From assembly GCF_031456295.1 (NCBI RefSeq), contig NZ_JAVDUJ010000001.1:1302001-1366000 (forward strand): DNA of 64,000 nucleotides, given 5' to 3'. Positions 46,462 through 55,683 of the stretch are shown here, in pieces. Source of the DNA: Arcanobacterium_A hippocoleae (GTDB lineage: Bacteria > Actinomycetota > Actinomycetes > Actinomycetales > Actinomycetaceae). The notes beneath the pieces were generated by a model. The model saw only the letters and a list, made by a program, of their open reading frames with translations, did not search any database and was not told where the DNA came from. Positions within the stretch are counted from its first letter, which is position 1; each line of letters starts with the position of its first letter. Made by a program: the position numbers and the translations under genes.

Positions 46462-46758
46462 ATGAATGACGAAGCGGCTTACGAAATTGTGAACAACGAA
46501 CCACGTGGGCAATGGGAGCTGCGGCTCGCGCCAGATGATCGCGTGATTGGCTATCTCAGCTACGACCTGAATGAGGAAGAAATTTTCTTTACCCACACCG
46601 TTATTCATAAAGACTTCCAGGGGCGGGGGCTTGCTGGTGAGCTGGTACGCACAGCGCTCGATTTTGAAAAGGAGCAAGGCGTGCGGAAGATCGTGCCAAT
46701 TTGCAGTTATGTGCAAAAGTTTGTGGCAGATAATCCCGGCTATCCGGTTGCTGAATGA
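46462..46758 (+). CDS. Small GNAT N-acetyltransferase (YjdJ type)
   Basis: 98-residue minimal GNAT fold of the YjdJ/Gcn5-like group. The acetyl-CoA loop is QGRGLAGELVRTALDFEKEQ, and the segment FFTHTVIHKDF precedes it. The end, CSYVQKFVADNPGY, is characteristic of this short family. The physiological substrate is unknown. ATG 46462 has a GGAGG-type site ten or so bases before it. Confidence 0.88.
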   Translation: MNDEAAYEIVNNEPRGQWELRLAPDDRVIGYLSYDLNEEEIFFTHTVIHKDFQGRGLAGELVRTALDFEKEQGVRKIVPICSYVQKFVADNPGYPVAE

Positions 46759-46990
46759 TTTTTCGGTGTAGTACTTTGTGATTTCCCACAGGCTCGCAGG
46801 AAATGTTTGCCGGCAGGATTTGTGCCGCGTAAAATTTTCCGTGGAGTAAGAGCGATCTGCTCCACAAAAGCGATCACTGCTTTCTGATTTTCCGTCAGTG
46901 GCAATGCATCGGTTTTGCGTCTTGGTGGTGGCAGCGCCAGACGAGTATTTTTACACGTTATTTTCAAATCTTTAGCTAGAGTGCTGATTT
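46740..46990 (-). pseudogene. Possible transposase C-terminal remnant
   Basis: The spacer before the queuosine transporter gene (about 300 bases) contains, on the minus strand, PPPRRKTDALPLTENQKAVI followed by AFVEQIALTPRKILRGTNPA. The LTENQKA pattern and trailing VEQ and KILR resemble the C-terminal end of DDE transposases of the IS5/DDE_4 type. There is no matching N-terminal part, start or inverted repeat, so it would be a decayed fragment. Alternatively it is a chance frame. Confidence 0.35.
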
Positions 46991-47058
46991 TTCGCTTTGA
47001 TTTATGGGCGGAATTTTCTCTTGGAAAGATTTGCAAGCTTCCACCGAAAGGATGAGTT

Positions 47059-47748
47059 GTGTCTCTAAACACTGAAAATAGCCAAATTTTGCATGAAATG
47101 AGAGATGTGCGCAAATCTCTTCGTGGCCGTCGGTCAATGTACGATATTTTTGCCGTCTGCTTTGTAGCTTTTCTCTTACTTTCAAATATTGGTGCAACAA
47201 AGTTGATCGCAGTTGGGCCGTTAGTATTTGACGGTGGTGCGATCCTTTTTCCGCTCACCTATATTATTGGTGATGTACTTTCTGAAGTGTATGGTTTTCG
47301 GCGGGCACGTCGTGCTATTTTCATGGGTTTTGCAATTTCCATTATTGCGTCATTAGTTTTTTGGATCATTATTCAAACTCCAGCCGTCGATCTTGAATAT
47401 CAAAAATCTTTTGCCGCAGTGCTCGGCGTGGTTCCGCGATTTGTGGCAGCTTCACTGCTTGGCTATATCGTCGGGCAGTTGCTAAATTCGTATGTGCTTG
47501 TGTGGATCAAAGAAAAATATGGCGAAAAGCAGATGTGGGCGCGGCTGATCGGTTCGACGGTTGTTGGTGAATTTGCAGATACTGTAATTTTCTGCCTTGT
47601 AGCATGGCTTGGAGTGGAATCATTTGGCACGATTTTGAATCTCACGATCGTGGGGATCCTCTATAAAGTTGGTGTGGAAGTGGTGTTATTGCCAATCACG
47701 TATCTGGTGATCCGGTGGGTGAAACGCCACGAAATTGAGTATAAGTAA
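47059..47748 (+). CDS. yhhQ: Queuosine precursor transporter (YhhQ/VUT family)
   Basis: 229-residue membrane protein with about six helices. Family landmarks are LLSNIGATKLIAVGPLVFDG, PLTYIIGDVLSEVYGFRRAR and GSTVVGEFADTVIFCLVAWL. The family imports 7-deazaguanine precursors (preQ0, preQ1 or queuine). The start GTG 47059 follows GAAAGGATG. It ends 14 bases before tgt, so the pair forms a salvage operon; no queC-E synthesis genes are in the window. Confidence 0.9.
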   Translation: MSLNTENSQILHEMRDVRKSLRGRRSMYDIFAVCFVAFLLLSNIGATKLIAVGPLVFDGGAILFPLTYIIGDVLSEVYGFRRARRAIFMGFAISIIASLVFWIIIQTPAVDLEYQKSFAAVLGVVPRFVAASLLGYIVGQLLNSYVLVWIKEKYGEKQMWARLIGSTVVGEFADTVIFCLVAWLGVESFGTILNLTIVGILYKVGVEVVLLPITYLVIRWVKRHEIEYK

Positions 47749-47762
47749 CGAATTTGGTGAGT

Positions 47763-48998
47763 ATGAGCTTTTCGATAAACAAAAGACTTGAAACTAAAGA
47801 CGGCAAACACCTTGGCCGTACCGGAGTAATCCATACCCCTCACGGGGAGATCCACACACCGGCATTCATTCCGGTTGGCACGAAGGCGACGGTGAAATCC
47901 GTGCTGCCAGAGAGCATAAAGGCTGTTGGCGCGCAGGCGGTATTAGCGAATGCGTACCATCTCTATTTGCAACCTGGTTCAGAAATTCTTGATGCAGCTG
48001 GTGGGCTTGGAAAGTTCATGAACTGGCAGGGGCCAACATATACCGATTCGGGTGGATTTCAGGTCATGAGTCTGGGATCAGGTTTTAAGAAGGTCCTCTC
48101 AGAAGAATTTTCAGGGAAGACGGTAGCTGATAATGCAACAGCTCATGGCAAAGAACGCCTGGCAAATGTAGATGATGACGGTGTGTGGTTCCGTTCGCAT
48201 TTGAACGGTTCGAAGCATCGCTTTACGCCGGAAGTTTCGATGCGGATCCAGCATGAAATCGGTGCTGATATTATTTTTGCTTTTGATGAGCTCACCACCT
48301 TACTCAACTCGCGCGCATACCAAGAAGAATCGCTTGAACGGACGCGGTTATGGGCTGAGCGATGCCTTCGTGCGCATCAAGAACTTACGGTTGAGCGTGA
48401 AGGCAAACCATATCAGCAGCTTTTTGGTGTGATTCAAGGCGCGCAGTATGAAGATTTGCGGCGGAAAGCGGCGCGTGATCTTGGGGCAATGGAAATTGAC
48501 GGACAAGTATTTGACGGTTTCGGTATTGGGGGTGCACTCGAAAAAGAAAATCTGGGCACAATTGTGGGCTGGGTGTGTGAGGAGCTTCCGGAAGGGCGGG
48601 CACGGCATCTGCTGGGAATTTCTGAACCGGATGATTTTTTCCGTGCAATTGAAGCAGGTGCGGATACTTTCGACTGTGTAAATCCTTCGCGGGTGGCACG
48701 AAATGCCGCGATTTATTCTCCCGACGGCAGATTCAATATTTCCCGCGCCGAGTTTAAACGCGATTTTTCACCGCTTGTGGAAGACTGTGATTGTTACACA
48801 TGCACCCATTATTCGAAAGCGTATTTACATCACACTTTCAAAGCGAAAGAAATGATTGCAAATACTCTGGCAACGATTCACAATGAGTATTTTACAGTAC
48901 AGCTTGTAGACCAGATTCGTGCCGCAATTGAAGCCGGTGAATATGATGAATTTAAGGCTGAGATGTTGGGGCGTTTTTACGGCACAAGAACGCAGTAA
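47763..48998 (+). CDS. tgt: Queuine tRNA-ribosyltransferase (TGT)
   Basis: Exchanges guanine-34 for a 7-deazaguanine in tRNAs with GUN anticodons. Motifs: TYTDSGGFQVMSLG, the nucleophile region FDCVNPSRVARNA, and zinc ligands in DCDCYTCTHYSKAYLHH. A charged insertion near residues 105-150 is present, as in actinobacterial members. ATG 47763 is chosen; in-frame GTG 47757 and TTG 47754 are alternatives. 411 residues. Co-transcription with the YhhQ-type importer points to precursor uptake rather than synthesis. Confidence 0.95.
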   Translation: MSFSINKRLETKDGKHLGRTGVIHTPHGEIHTPAFIPVGTKATVKSVLPESIKAVGAQAVLANAYHLYLQPGSEILDAAGGLGKFMNWQGPTYTDSGGFQVMSLGSGFKKVLSEEFSGKTVADNATAHGKERLANVDDDGVWFRSHLNGSKHRFTPEVSMRIQHEIGADIIFAFDELTTLLNSRAYQEESLERTRLWAERCLRAHQELTVEREGKPYQQLFGVIQGAQYEDLRRKAARDLGAMEIDGQVFDGFGIGGALEKENLGTIVGWVCEELPEGRARHLLGISEPDDFFRAIEAGADTFDCVNPSRVARNAAIYSPDGRFNISRAEFKRDFSPLVEDCDCYTCTHYSKAYLHHTFKAKEMIANTLATIHNEYFTVQLVDQIRAAIEAGEYDEFKAEMLGRFYGTRTQ

Positions 48999-49019
48999 CA
49001 AGGTAGTTTTTCTACACGG

Positions 49020-49051
49020 AAAGTGACGAAAATATTGCTTTTCGTCACTTT
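49020..49051 (+). terminator. Terminator after tgt
   Basis: Perfect 13-bp stem (49020-49032 with 49039-49051) with a six-base loop, followed by a T-rich tail. Confidence 0.88.
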
Positions 49052-49178
49052 TCTTTATTTTTCTGGCAGTTTTCGTTCCGAAGTGTGGACGCTTGGTGGA
49101 TTTATGCTTTGTGCAGATTAGCCTGAACGTAAATTAACGCATTAGTGAGAGCGTAAATTTCACAGAAAGAAGCTGAAC

Positions 49179-50456
49179 ATGAATACCACGCAGCAACCAC
49201 AGCTAAGCCTGTGGAAACGAATGTCGAAGACACTCCTTTTCTGGGTGCTTCTTGCAATTATTGTCGGTGCAATTTTAGGCCAGTTTTTACCGTCCTGGGC
49301 AATTGTTCCATTTGCCACTTTCAATGATGTTTTCGGAAAATATTTGAGTTTCGTTGTGCCGATGATCATTATCGGGCTGGTAACTCCGGCGATTTTTGAG
49401 CTTGGGCGTTCTGCTGGAAAATGGCTCCTCCTGACTGTGGCAATTGCTTATGGCTCAACCATGGTGGCTGGTTTCGGTACGTGGGGGATCGCCTTGTTAC
49501 TTTTCCCGTGGCTGTTGTCGGGGCAAAAAGTGCCGGACCTAGCATCCCCGGAAAATGCTGTAGCTTCGATCATGGATCCGAGCTTTGCGATGCCTCCAGT
49601 GTTCGGTGTGATGACGGCACTAATTTTGGCGATTGTACTTGGTCTTGGTATGGCTGCAGTGCGCGCTGATAAGATGATGGCGATTTTCCGAGAATTACGC
49701 GACCTGATTATGAAAGTGATTCTCAAGACGATCGTGCCACTACTTCCGTTGCATATTCTCGGTATTTTTATGAATATGTCGAAATCTGGGCAGTTCGCAC
49801 AAGTGCTGGTAGCACTTGGAAAAATCTTCATTTTCTCCTTTGTGCTTACCGTCGTGATGCTACTTTTGCAGTATACGATTGCTGGCAGCATGGCAAAGCA
49901 GAATCCGTTAAAGGCACTCTGGGGAATGAAAGATGCGTATTTTACGGCACTTGGCACTTCTTCCTCGGCAGCTACGATTCCAGTAACGGAACGTTGCGCA
50001 GTAAACAATGGTGTGAATCGTGAAATTGCTGATTTTGTGGTGCCGCTGTGTGCCACAATCCATTTAGCTGGTTCGACGATCAAAATTACCGCTTTTGCGA
50101 TTGCACTGCAATACATGATGGGAATTAATCCAGCTCCGAGTGCGATGGCTGGATTTATCATGATGCTCGGCGTGATTATGGTGGCTGCACCTGGCGTGCC
50201 GGGAGGTGCAATCACTGCTGCGCAAGGCGTATTGCAGGGAATGCTCGGATTTACAGATCCGATGTATGGCATCATGGTGGCAATGTATGTTGCTGCTGAT
50301 TCGTTTGGTACAGCAACTAATGTTACCGGTGACGGTGCGATTGCGATCGCCGTCGATGCGCTTTCAAAAGGTTCGCTTGGCACAGAGAAGGGTGCGGCAA
50401 TGGAAGCGGCAGAAGATATTGTCTCTGGTCGCGAGCTTACTTCGAAAGAGGCGTAG
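49179..50456 (+). CDS. Dicarboxylate/amino acid:cation symporter (DAACS)
   Basis: 425-residue secondary transporter of the glutamate-transporter fold. The serine-rich hairpin GTSSSAATIPV and the substrate/sodium motif FGTATNVTGDGAIAI are typical. Eight helices plus two re-entrant loops are expected; the hydrophobic profile fits. It probably takes up glutamate/aspartate, serine/threonine or C4-dicarboxylates with Na+ or H+. It forms a unit of its own between two terminators. Confidence 0.9.
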   Translation: MNTTQQPQLSLWKRMSKTLLFWVLLAIIVGAILGQFLPSWAIVPFATFNDVFGKYLSFVVPMIIIGLVTPAIFELGRSAGKWLLLTVAIAYGSTMVAGFGTWGIALLLFPWLLSGQKVPDLASPENAVASIMDPSFAMPPVFGVMTALILAIVLGLGMAAVRADKMMAIFRELRDLIMKVILKTIVPLLPLHILGIFMNMSKSGQFAQVLVALGKIFIFSFVLTVVMLLLQYTIAGSMAKQNPLKALWGMKDAYFTALGTSSSAATIPVTERCAVNNGVNREIADFVVPLCATIHLAGSTIKITAFAIALQYMMGINPAPSAMAGFIMMLGVIMVAAPGVPGGAITAAQGVLQGMLGFTDPMYGIMVAMYVAADSFGTATNVTGDGAIAIAVDALSKGSLGTEKGAAMEAAEDIVSGRELTSKEA

Positions 50457-50480
50457 TCTGAACCGAATTAACGTTTTTTG

Positions 50481-50538
50481 AAAAATATTCCCTGCTGTGG
50501 ATTACTTGCCTGAGGGCAGCGCAGCAGGGAATATTTTT
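50481..50538 (+). terminator. Terminator after the symporter gene
   Basis: Perfect 17-bp stem (50481-50497 with 50522-50538) with a 24-base loop and T-run. Confidence 0.85.
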
Positions 50539-50668
50539 ATTTTTCGGCATATTTACTGCCAGATCACCGAATCGTGGGAGCAAATATTTGCCGCTAACTC
50601 TCAGCTTGAAAATATATTTTAGAAATTCTGATCTGAAAAGTTATGCCTCGCGGCATATAAAATTTTTA

Positions 50669-52039
50669 TCAAAACTCGCGGGTGCTCGCGGATTGCAGCT
50701 CTGCAAATTTTCTTTCGTCAGGGAATCCGGAAACTATCCAGCGCGGTGGCCACATATTTTCATCGCGGTGGAATCCTTCAGCCCAGATTTCGCGTGCAAT
50801 ATATGCGCGAATTGTAAACTTTGCTGCTTTATTTGGTTCCCACGGGTGTGGGGAAGGCTCACGCACAAAAGTAATAAAATCAGTATCAGGGATTGAGCCA
50901 ATATGGTCTGCATCACTCCAATTTGTGTTGGATACGCGTTCACCGTTTTGCATTACTTTCGCCTGGAAATCTTTCACCGCACCAAAATCTCCCCAGGTGA
51001 GCAGCTGTTTTACTTGCGTGGCATAAATTTTTTCACGGAAAAAGCCGCGGAGTGTGCCGAGTATTTCGGAGAGCTCTGATCCGGGAAGCGGAATCCATTC
51101 GCGCCACCCGTCAGCAGCTACAGTATGCGGAAGCGGATAAATTGCCTGGGACGCTTCACGCCCAGCTAAAAGCTCACGAAAAAAATCAGCTAAATGTGGA
51201 TCCGTGTCGAATATGAGATAAAACTTTGTAGTAGCTGCGGGTACAAACAAAGGGAGTGCCCCGTCGTGCGCAGCAGAAATTTGCTGTGCAAGTTGTTGCA
51301 GCATCTCCAGATCGCAAAACCACGACGATTCGTAGTTGGCTGGATTAGTAAAAGAAATTATTTCTGCACCGGCAATTTTCATTACTTCGAGTTTTAATGA
51401 ATCATTCAGCGAATCGGTGATCCCCCGCAATTCAAGTACTGAATTTGCGAGCAGTTCTCCTACTTCCCGATTATCAGCAGTGATTTGTGAATAGTAGATT
51501 GGGCGAATCTCATCTGGGAAATCTAATGCGATACCGGCGGCAATGAAATCTGTAAGCGGCAAATACACTATTGAATCATCGCGATGATGCGAATTGAGAA
51601 AAATTTCAGCATTGCGCACGATCGGAAGTAGTACGGCATCCGCAAGTGGAGTAGGCAACGGATTGGCGGCTGAATCTGGATCAGGAAGGACGGCTTGTTT
51701 CAGGGTGCCACTGTTATTTTCGGGGTCGCCTGGCAGTGGATCCTGGAGCGGGAAAGCTGATTTCGGGGCGGTAGAGTCTTGCGGAGCAATCTCGGAAGCG
51801 GAAGTGTGAGCTGTAGAAATTTCGGGCGCGTTTTTGATCCCGACTGAAATCAAACGATTCAGCGCTTCGGTACGAGCCGCAAGTGGCGCATCTTCCTGGA
51901 TCAAAGCACTTGGACGAAAACGGAATGTGCGCCCGTCAGCCAATAAAATCTCAAGCCAATCTCCGTTTGCCGTCACCAAACTATGATGCAGCTGGGGATG
52001 GTTCCCGGCAGTTTTCAATGCCCAATCCATGAAATCCAT
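50669..52039 (-). CDS. Unknown cytoplasmic protein
   Basis: About 456 residues from ATG 52039 (an in-frame TTG at 52075 would add 12). No signal peptide or membrane helix. A Pro/Ser/Asp-rich region spans about 85-150. The middle (DSIVYLPLTDFIAAGIALDF, then NREVGELLANSVLELRGI) resembles the DUF1444-type segment in which substrate-free proteins have an 'enters, then L..A...L' pattern, but the match is weak. The C-terminal third contains many Trp, Phe and Tyr residues and a conserved-looking WEPNKAAKFTIRAYIAREIW. It is a lone gene convergent with the symporter; the function is unknown. Confidence 0.65.
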   Translation of the reverse strand: MDFMDWALKTAGNHPQLHHSLVTANGDWLEILLADGRTFRFRPSALIQEDAPLAARTEALNRLISVGIKNAPEISTAHTSASEIAPQDSTAPKSAFPLQDPLPGDPENNSGTLKQAVLPDPDSAANPLPTPLADAVLLPIVRNAEIFLNSHHRDDSIVYLPLTDFIAAGIALDFPDEIRPIYYSQITADNREVGELLANSVLELRGITDSLNDSLKLEVMKIAGAEIISFTNPANYESSWFCDLEMLQQLAQQISAAHDGALPLFVPAATTKFYLIFDTDPHLADFFRELLAGREASQAIYPLPHTVAADGWREWIPLPGSELSEILGTLRGFFREKIYATQVKQLLTWGDFGAVKDFQAKVMQNGERVSNTNWSDADHIGSIPDTDFITFVREPSPHPWEPNKAAKFTIRAYIAREIWAEGFHRDENMWPPRWIVSGFPDERKFAELQSASTREF

Positions 52040-52324
52040 GCACTTAATTCTGGCAGGTTTACGTGAAAGGCTCAATCTAAAATGAAATCCTGCTGGTAGA
52101 AAAGGAGTGCGAGCAGGAATCGGGTGGAACCCGATGCTTTATTTGTGCATTTGCAGGAAAACTTTACAGACTTACACGGAAAATCGGTTTCTGGCGGATC
52201 TGCGGTTATCCGGCACACAATCGCATTTTCTGAATATGCCGTGTGTGCTTAAGGTGGGATTTCTGCATAAGATTAGGCTTTATAATTCAAGTGTCGCAAA
52301 ATAGATCAAAGGAAGGCTCGCAAG

Positions 52325-53041
52325 ATGCCAAAAATATCGGCTGCCACAGTAAAAGAGCATCATGAGCAGATGTTTAATAAATTAGTAGATGCGGCAGAGA
52401 AGATTTTGCGAGAATCTGGCCCGGGAGCGTTAACGGCAGGATCAGTGGCAAAAGCGGCCGGGATTGCGCGAAATTCAATCTATCGCTACGTAGGGTCAAT
52501 CGATGATTTGCGCCTGGTGGTATTAGAACGATATTTGCCGTTGTGGGTAAATTCGGTAGAGAAACGGGTAAATCGCAGTGATGATCCACGTAAGCAGGTA
52601 CTCGATTTGGCACTTGCCAGCCTGGAAATGGCGCAAACTACCGGGCATTCCTGGCTGATTTCGGTAATGCGCCATCGTGGGGGAATGCGCGGAAAAAATA
52701 CTGATGAGACAAGTTCGCATGCACCGCACCACGGGAAAAGCGCGGTAAACGATGCTGAGGTGAAGAAAAGTGCGGCAAACTCTCCATATGCTTCGCCTGC
52801 GGTGGCAAATTTTCATAAAAATCTGGGCATGGAAATTTTTGCGCTCTGGCAGAAAATTGATCCAGCGCGGGCAATGGTGAATGCGCAGATTAACCGGTCA
52901 CTGATTGAAGCAGGGATGAAACTGCTTGACCATCATTCTGATTTTTCTTCCGTGGTGAGTTCGGTACAGGCGGCAATCGCCGGACTTTTTCCAGAAAATG
53001 CGCGAGCTGCTGAGCTTGGAGCTGGTGGGAGTTTGCAGTGA
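52325..53041 (+). CDS. TetR family transcriptional regulator
   Basis: 238-residue repressor-type protein. The N-terminal DNA-binding domain has the helix-turn-helix at about residues 38-57 (AGSVAKAAGIARNSIYRYVG). The ligand domain has a His/Lys/Ser-rich loop around 118-150. ATG 52325 follows AAGGAAGG. It overlaps the RlmC gene by four bases, so both are co-translated. The regulated genes are not obvious; its own operon is the simplest guess. Confidence 0.88.
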   Translation: MPKISAATVKEHHEQMFNKLVDAAEKILRESGPGALTAGSVAKAAGIARNSIYRYVGSIDDLRLVVLERYLPLWVNSVEKRVNRSDDPRKQVLDLALASLEMAQTTGHSWLISVMRHRGGMRGKNTDETSSHAPHHGKSAVNDAEVKKSAANSPYASPAVANFHKNLGMEIFALWQKIDPARAMVNAQINRSLIEAGMKLLDHHSDFSSVVSSVQAAIAGLFPENARAAELGAGGSLQ

Positions 53042-54351
53042 AAAATTCCTGCGTCAATGACGGTACAGATACTTTTCGCGGTGTATTGCAGTGTACATAC
53101 TATGAACGCGGGGAATGCCGTTCATGCACGCTGATCGAAATTCCGTACCAGCATCAGGTTGCACAGAAAACTGCGCGAGTTTCCCAACTGCTTCCAGTAC
53201 GTGCATGGTGTGATCCAGCGGTATCAGAGATTAGCGGTTTTCGGAATAAAGTAAAACTTGTGGTATCAGGGAGCGCGGCCGCACCAAAACTGGGAATTGC
53301 CAATCAAGATTTGCGTGAGTGCCCTTTACCGACTTCCGGTATTCGTGCGGCAATTCCAGTGCTGGCGCAGTTTGTGACCCGCTGCGAACTCACCCCGTAT
53401 CGTTTTGAGACAAACACGGGTGTGCTGAAATTTATTATTGTGACGGAATCTGCGCGCGGAGAATTGATGGTGCGTTTTGTAGTGCGCCGTCGGGGAGTGC
53501 GAGGAATTATCTTCAAATATTATTCTTGGCTGGAAGCGAACCTGCCACAGTTACGGGTTTGCTCAATCAACGTGCAGCCGGAACGGAAGGCGATCATTGA
53601 AGGTGCGGAAGAAATTATCGTAAGTAAGCGGAACGAGCTGCAAATGCCGCTTACGGTTGGGATCAATTCGCATAGTGAAAAACTGCTGCTTTCCTTGCAG
53701 CCGAAGTCGTTCTTCCAGACGAATACGCAGATGGCGCAGGCACTTTACGCGCGGGCAGCAGGTTGGATTTACGATTATCTTGCAGCGCACCTGATGAATA
53801 TCGACGGTGAGATTGGAACTTGCAGTGCGTCGCATAAGCCAATCGAGATCTGGGATTTGTATTGCGGCGTGGGAGGTTTCGCGCTCGCGGCTGCCGTCGC
53901 GGTAAAAGCAGCAGAAACAGGGAAGGGTGCAGCTGGGGTTGATCCTGGAGCGGATAAAGGCAGAAAAAACCTGGCTTCCAGGGTCTTGGTTCGTGGTGTA
54001 GAAGTATCGGAACATGCGGTAGCTGCTGCAAATAAATCTGCTCGGCAACAAAATCTGCCAGCAGAGTTTGTTGCCGGTGATGCCGTGCAGTGGGCGCGTG
54101 AGCAGCTAGCGCAAGGCGCTCAGCCCAGTATTGTGGTGGTAAATCCGCCGCGCCGCGGGATTGGAAAAGAGCTTGCGCGGATGCTGAATCGTTCGGGAGC
54201 TGCAAGAATTATTTATTCTTCATGCAATCCTGAATCGCTTGCTGCAGATCTTGCGCAGATGCCAGCATACCAGGCTGATCAAGCGCAGCTTGTCGATATT
54301 TTCCCGCATACAAATCATGTGGAGACGGTCGTTCTCTTATCTCAAACTTAG
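53038..54351 (+). CDS. rlmC: 23S rRNA (uracil-C5)-methyltransferase (RlmC/RumA type)
   Basis: 437-residue RNA m5U methyltransferase. The iron-sulfur ligands are Cys19, Cys27, Cys30 and Cys95 (GECRSC and RECPLP), typical of RlmC/RlmD. QPKSFFQTN precedes the SAM domain (DLYCGVGGF from residue 273), with an unusual Gly/Lys/Ala insertion of about 20 residues after it. NPPRRGIG and the catalytic cysteine in YSSCNPES are conserved. The start is GTG 53038, overlapping the TetR stop. Positioning at U747 versus U1939 is not decided. Confidence 0.86.
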   Translation: MKNSCVNDGTDTFRGVLQCTYYERGECRSCTLIEIPYQHQVAQKTARVSQLLPVRAWCDPAVSEISGFRNKVKLVVSGSAAAPKLGIANQDLRECPLPTSGIRAAIPVLAQFVTRCELTPYRFETNTGVLKFIIVTESARGELMVRFVVRRRGVRGIIFKYYSWLEANLPQLRVCSINVQPERKAIIEGAEEIIVSKRNELQMPLTVGINSHSEKLLLSLQPKSFFQTNTQMAQALYARAAGWIYDYLAAHLMNIDGEIGTCSASHKPIEIWDLYCGVGGFALAAAVAVKAAETGKGAAGVDPGADKGRKNLASRVLVRGVEVSEHAVAAANKSARQQNLPAEFVAGDAVQWAREQLAQGAQPSIVVVNPPRRGIGKELARMLNRSGAARIIYSSCNPESLAADLAQMPAYQADQAQLVDIFPHTNHVETVVLLSQT

Positions 54352-54445
54352 GTTGAGCCAAGTGAAGTACCGTCAAGCAGCGAAAAGACGATAAGTGTGA
54401 AGCGGTGAGTTTCTTGCATGGACAAAAGCAGCGAGGTGATCTGGA

Positions 54446-55010
54446 GTGAATAAAGACCCGTTTAAGGAATACATCAAAGAATCCGAGCCGTATGATATTT
54501 TCGCTGAGAACGCATGGTATTTTCGGAATTCACTCGTTAGGGCAAACTATAATGATCTGAAAAATGGTGTTCACGAAACTACGGAATATCTTGAATTGTT
54601 TCTTCGTAATCTTCTGCTTAACGAGAATCATCCGCTGCATAACCGAACATTGCATATCGACGGCATTTTCAAAGAACCGGAAAAAGCGAACATTGACTCA
54701 AAAAGCGAATATTGGAGTGGAGAAAGTGAACATTGATGATGTTTTCACAGCAAAAACCGCTTCTCATATTCAGGTATTACAAGAGGTATTGGGCATGGCG
54801 AGAGCATTTGGAAGATCTGATGTTCAGCGGGTGCTTGGCCTGAAACCAACAAGAAGCTCTGCGCTGCTGCGTGAAATGGCAGAGCACGGAATCATTGATC
54901 CGGTGTCCGGACACGGAAAAGGAAAGTATCGATTCCGGCATTGTCTTGCCTCATGTGAAAACCGCTTGTTTGCTGTCGCGTGTAAAGCTATTGTGAAACT
55001 ATGCCGATGA
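54446..55010 (+). pseudogene. Broken Fic-family gene (C-terminal part, frameshifted)
   Basis: Two adjacent frames together give the C-terminal third of a Fic protein. The first (54446-54736) has AWYFRNSLVRANYNDLKNGV and FLRNLLLNENHPLHNRTLHI. From about 54700 the homology moves to the next frame (ANIGVEKVNIDDVFTAKTAS, then FGRSDVQRVLGLKPTRSSAL and SGHGKGKYRF, the usual winged-helix end), a switch next to a run of five A. The catalytic HxFxxGNGR part and the N-terminus are absent, so the gene is dead. Loss of upstream sequence suggests deletion or recombination. Confidence 0.75.
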
Positions 55011-55094
55011 AGTTCTAGATTGGCAGAAAAGTCTGAAAAATGCGCTGAGAATCAGACTGGAAGAAGCGCGCTTTATTCTGAGGAGAATATGCAG

Positions 55095-55646
55095 ATGATG
55101 GAGTTTATAGAATTTAACCCGACGGCAATGCAGGATGATTTACTGGGTTTTCTTCTGAAAATTGAATGGAAAGCTGGCGAGATGCTGCATAAACATCTCA
55201 CGGCAGGTACGTTTTATAAGCGTTTTGGGCAGAGTGCACAGCTGTTCTTTTTGCTTGATCAGGATACTGCTAACACAGACGTGGAAGATACTGAGAGTAA
55301 ATCCGCTTCTGATAGCGCACCTGCTTGTGCTGCCCGGAATTCAGAATCGGAAACTGCACGGAAGATTGCCGGTTTTGGCGCGATAGTGGAACAGGACTTT
55401 ATCGAAATCCCAGAATTTTCTCCCTGGATTGCGTTTATTTATGTAAATCCAGAGTATCGCGGCCAGCATTTATCGGAGCGTATTGTGAACTTCCTTGAAG
55501 CAAAGCTAAAAGAGATGGAAAATCGTGAAATCTATATCCTTACTCAGCATATTGGACTTTACGAGAAGTACGGATATGCGCAAATCGGCGATGTGCCAAG
55601 CGAAATACATGGCACTGCCTATATTTACAAAAAGGAACTCAACTAA
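55095..55646 (+). CDS. GNAT family N-acetyltransferase
   Basis: About 183 residues from ATG 55095 (AGGAG lies nine bases upstream; ATG 55089 and a TTG at 55020 are alternatives). The acetyl-CoA fold is seen in WIAFIYVNPEYRGQHLSERI followed by YGYAQIGDVP. A hydrophilic Asp/Glu/Ser/Ala insertion lies around residues 60-85. The substrate is unknown. It is encoded directly after the Fic remnant. Confidence 0.78.
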   Translation: MMEFIEFNPTAMQDDLLGFLLKIEWKAGEMLHKHLTAGTFYKRFGQSAQLFFLLDQDTANTDVEDTESKSASDSAPACAARNSESETARKIAGFGAIVEQDFIEIPEFSPWIAFIYVNPEYRGQHLSERIVNFLEAKLKEMENREIYILTQHIGLYEKYGYAQIGDVPSEIHGTAYIYKKELN

Positions 55647-55683
55647 CTGTTTCGCTTGGAAAATCGGAGAATCGGTACCGGCG

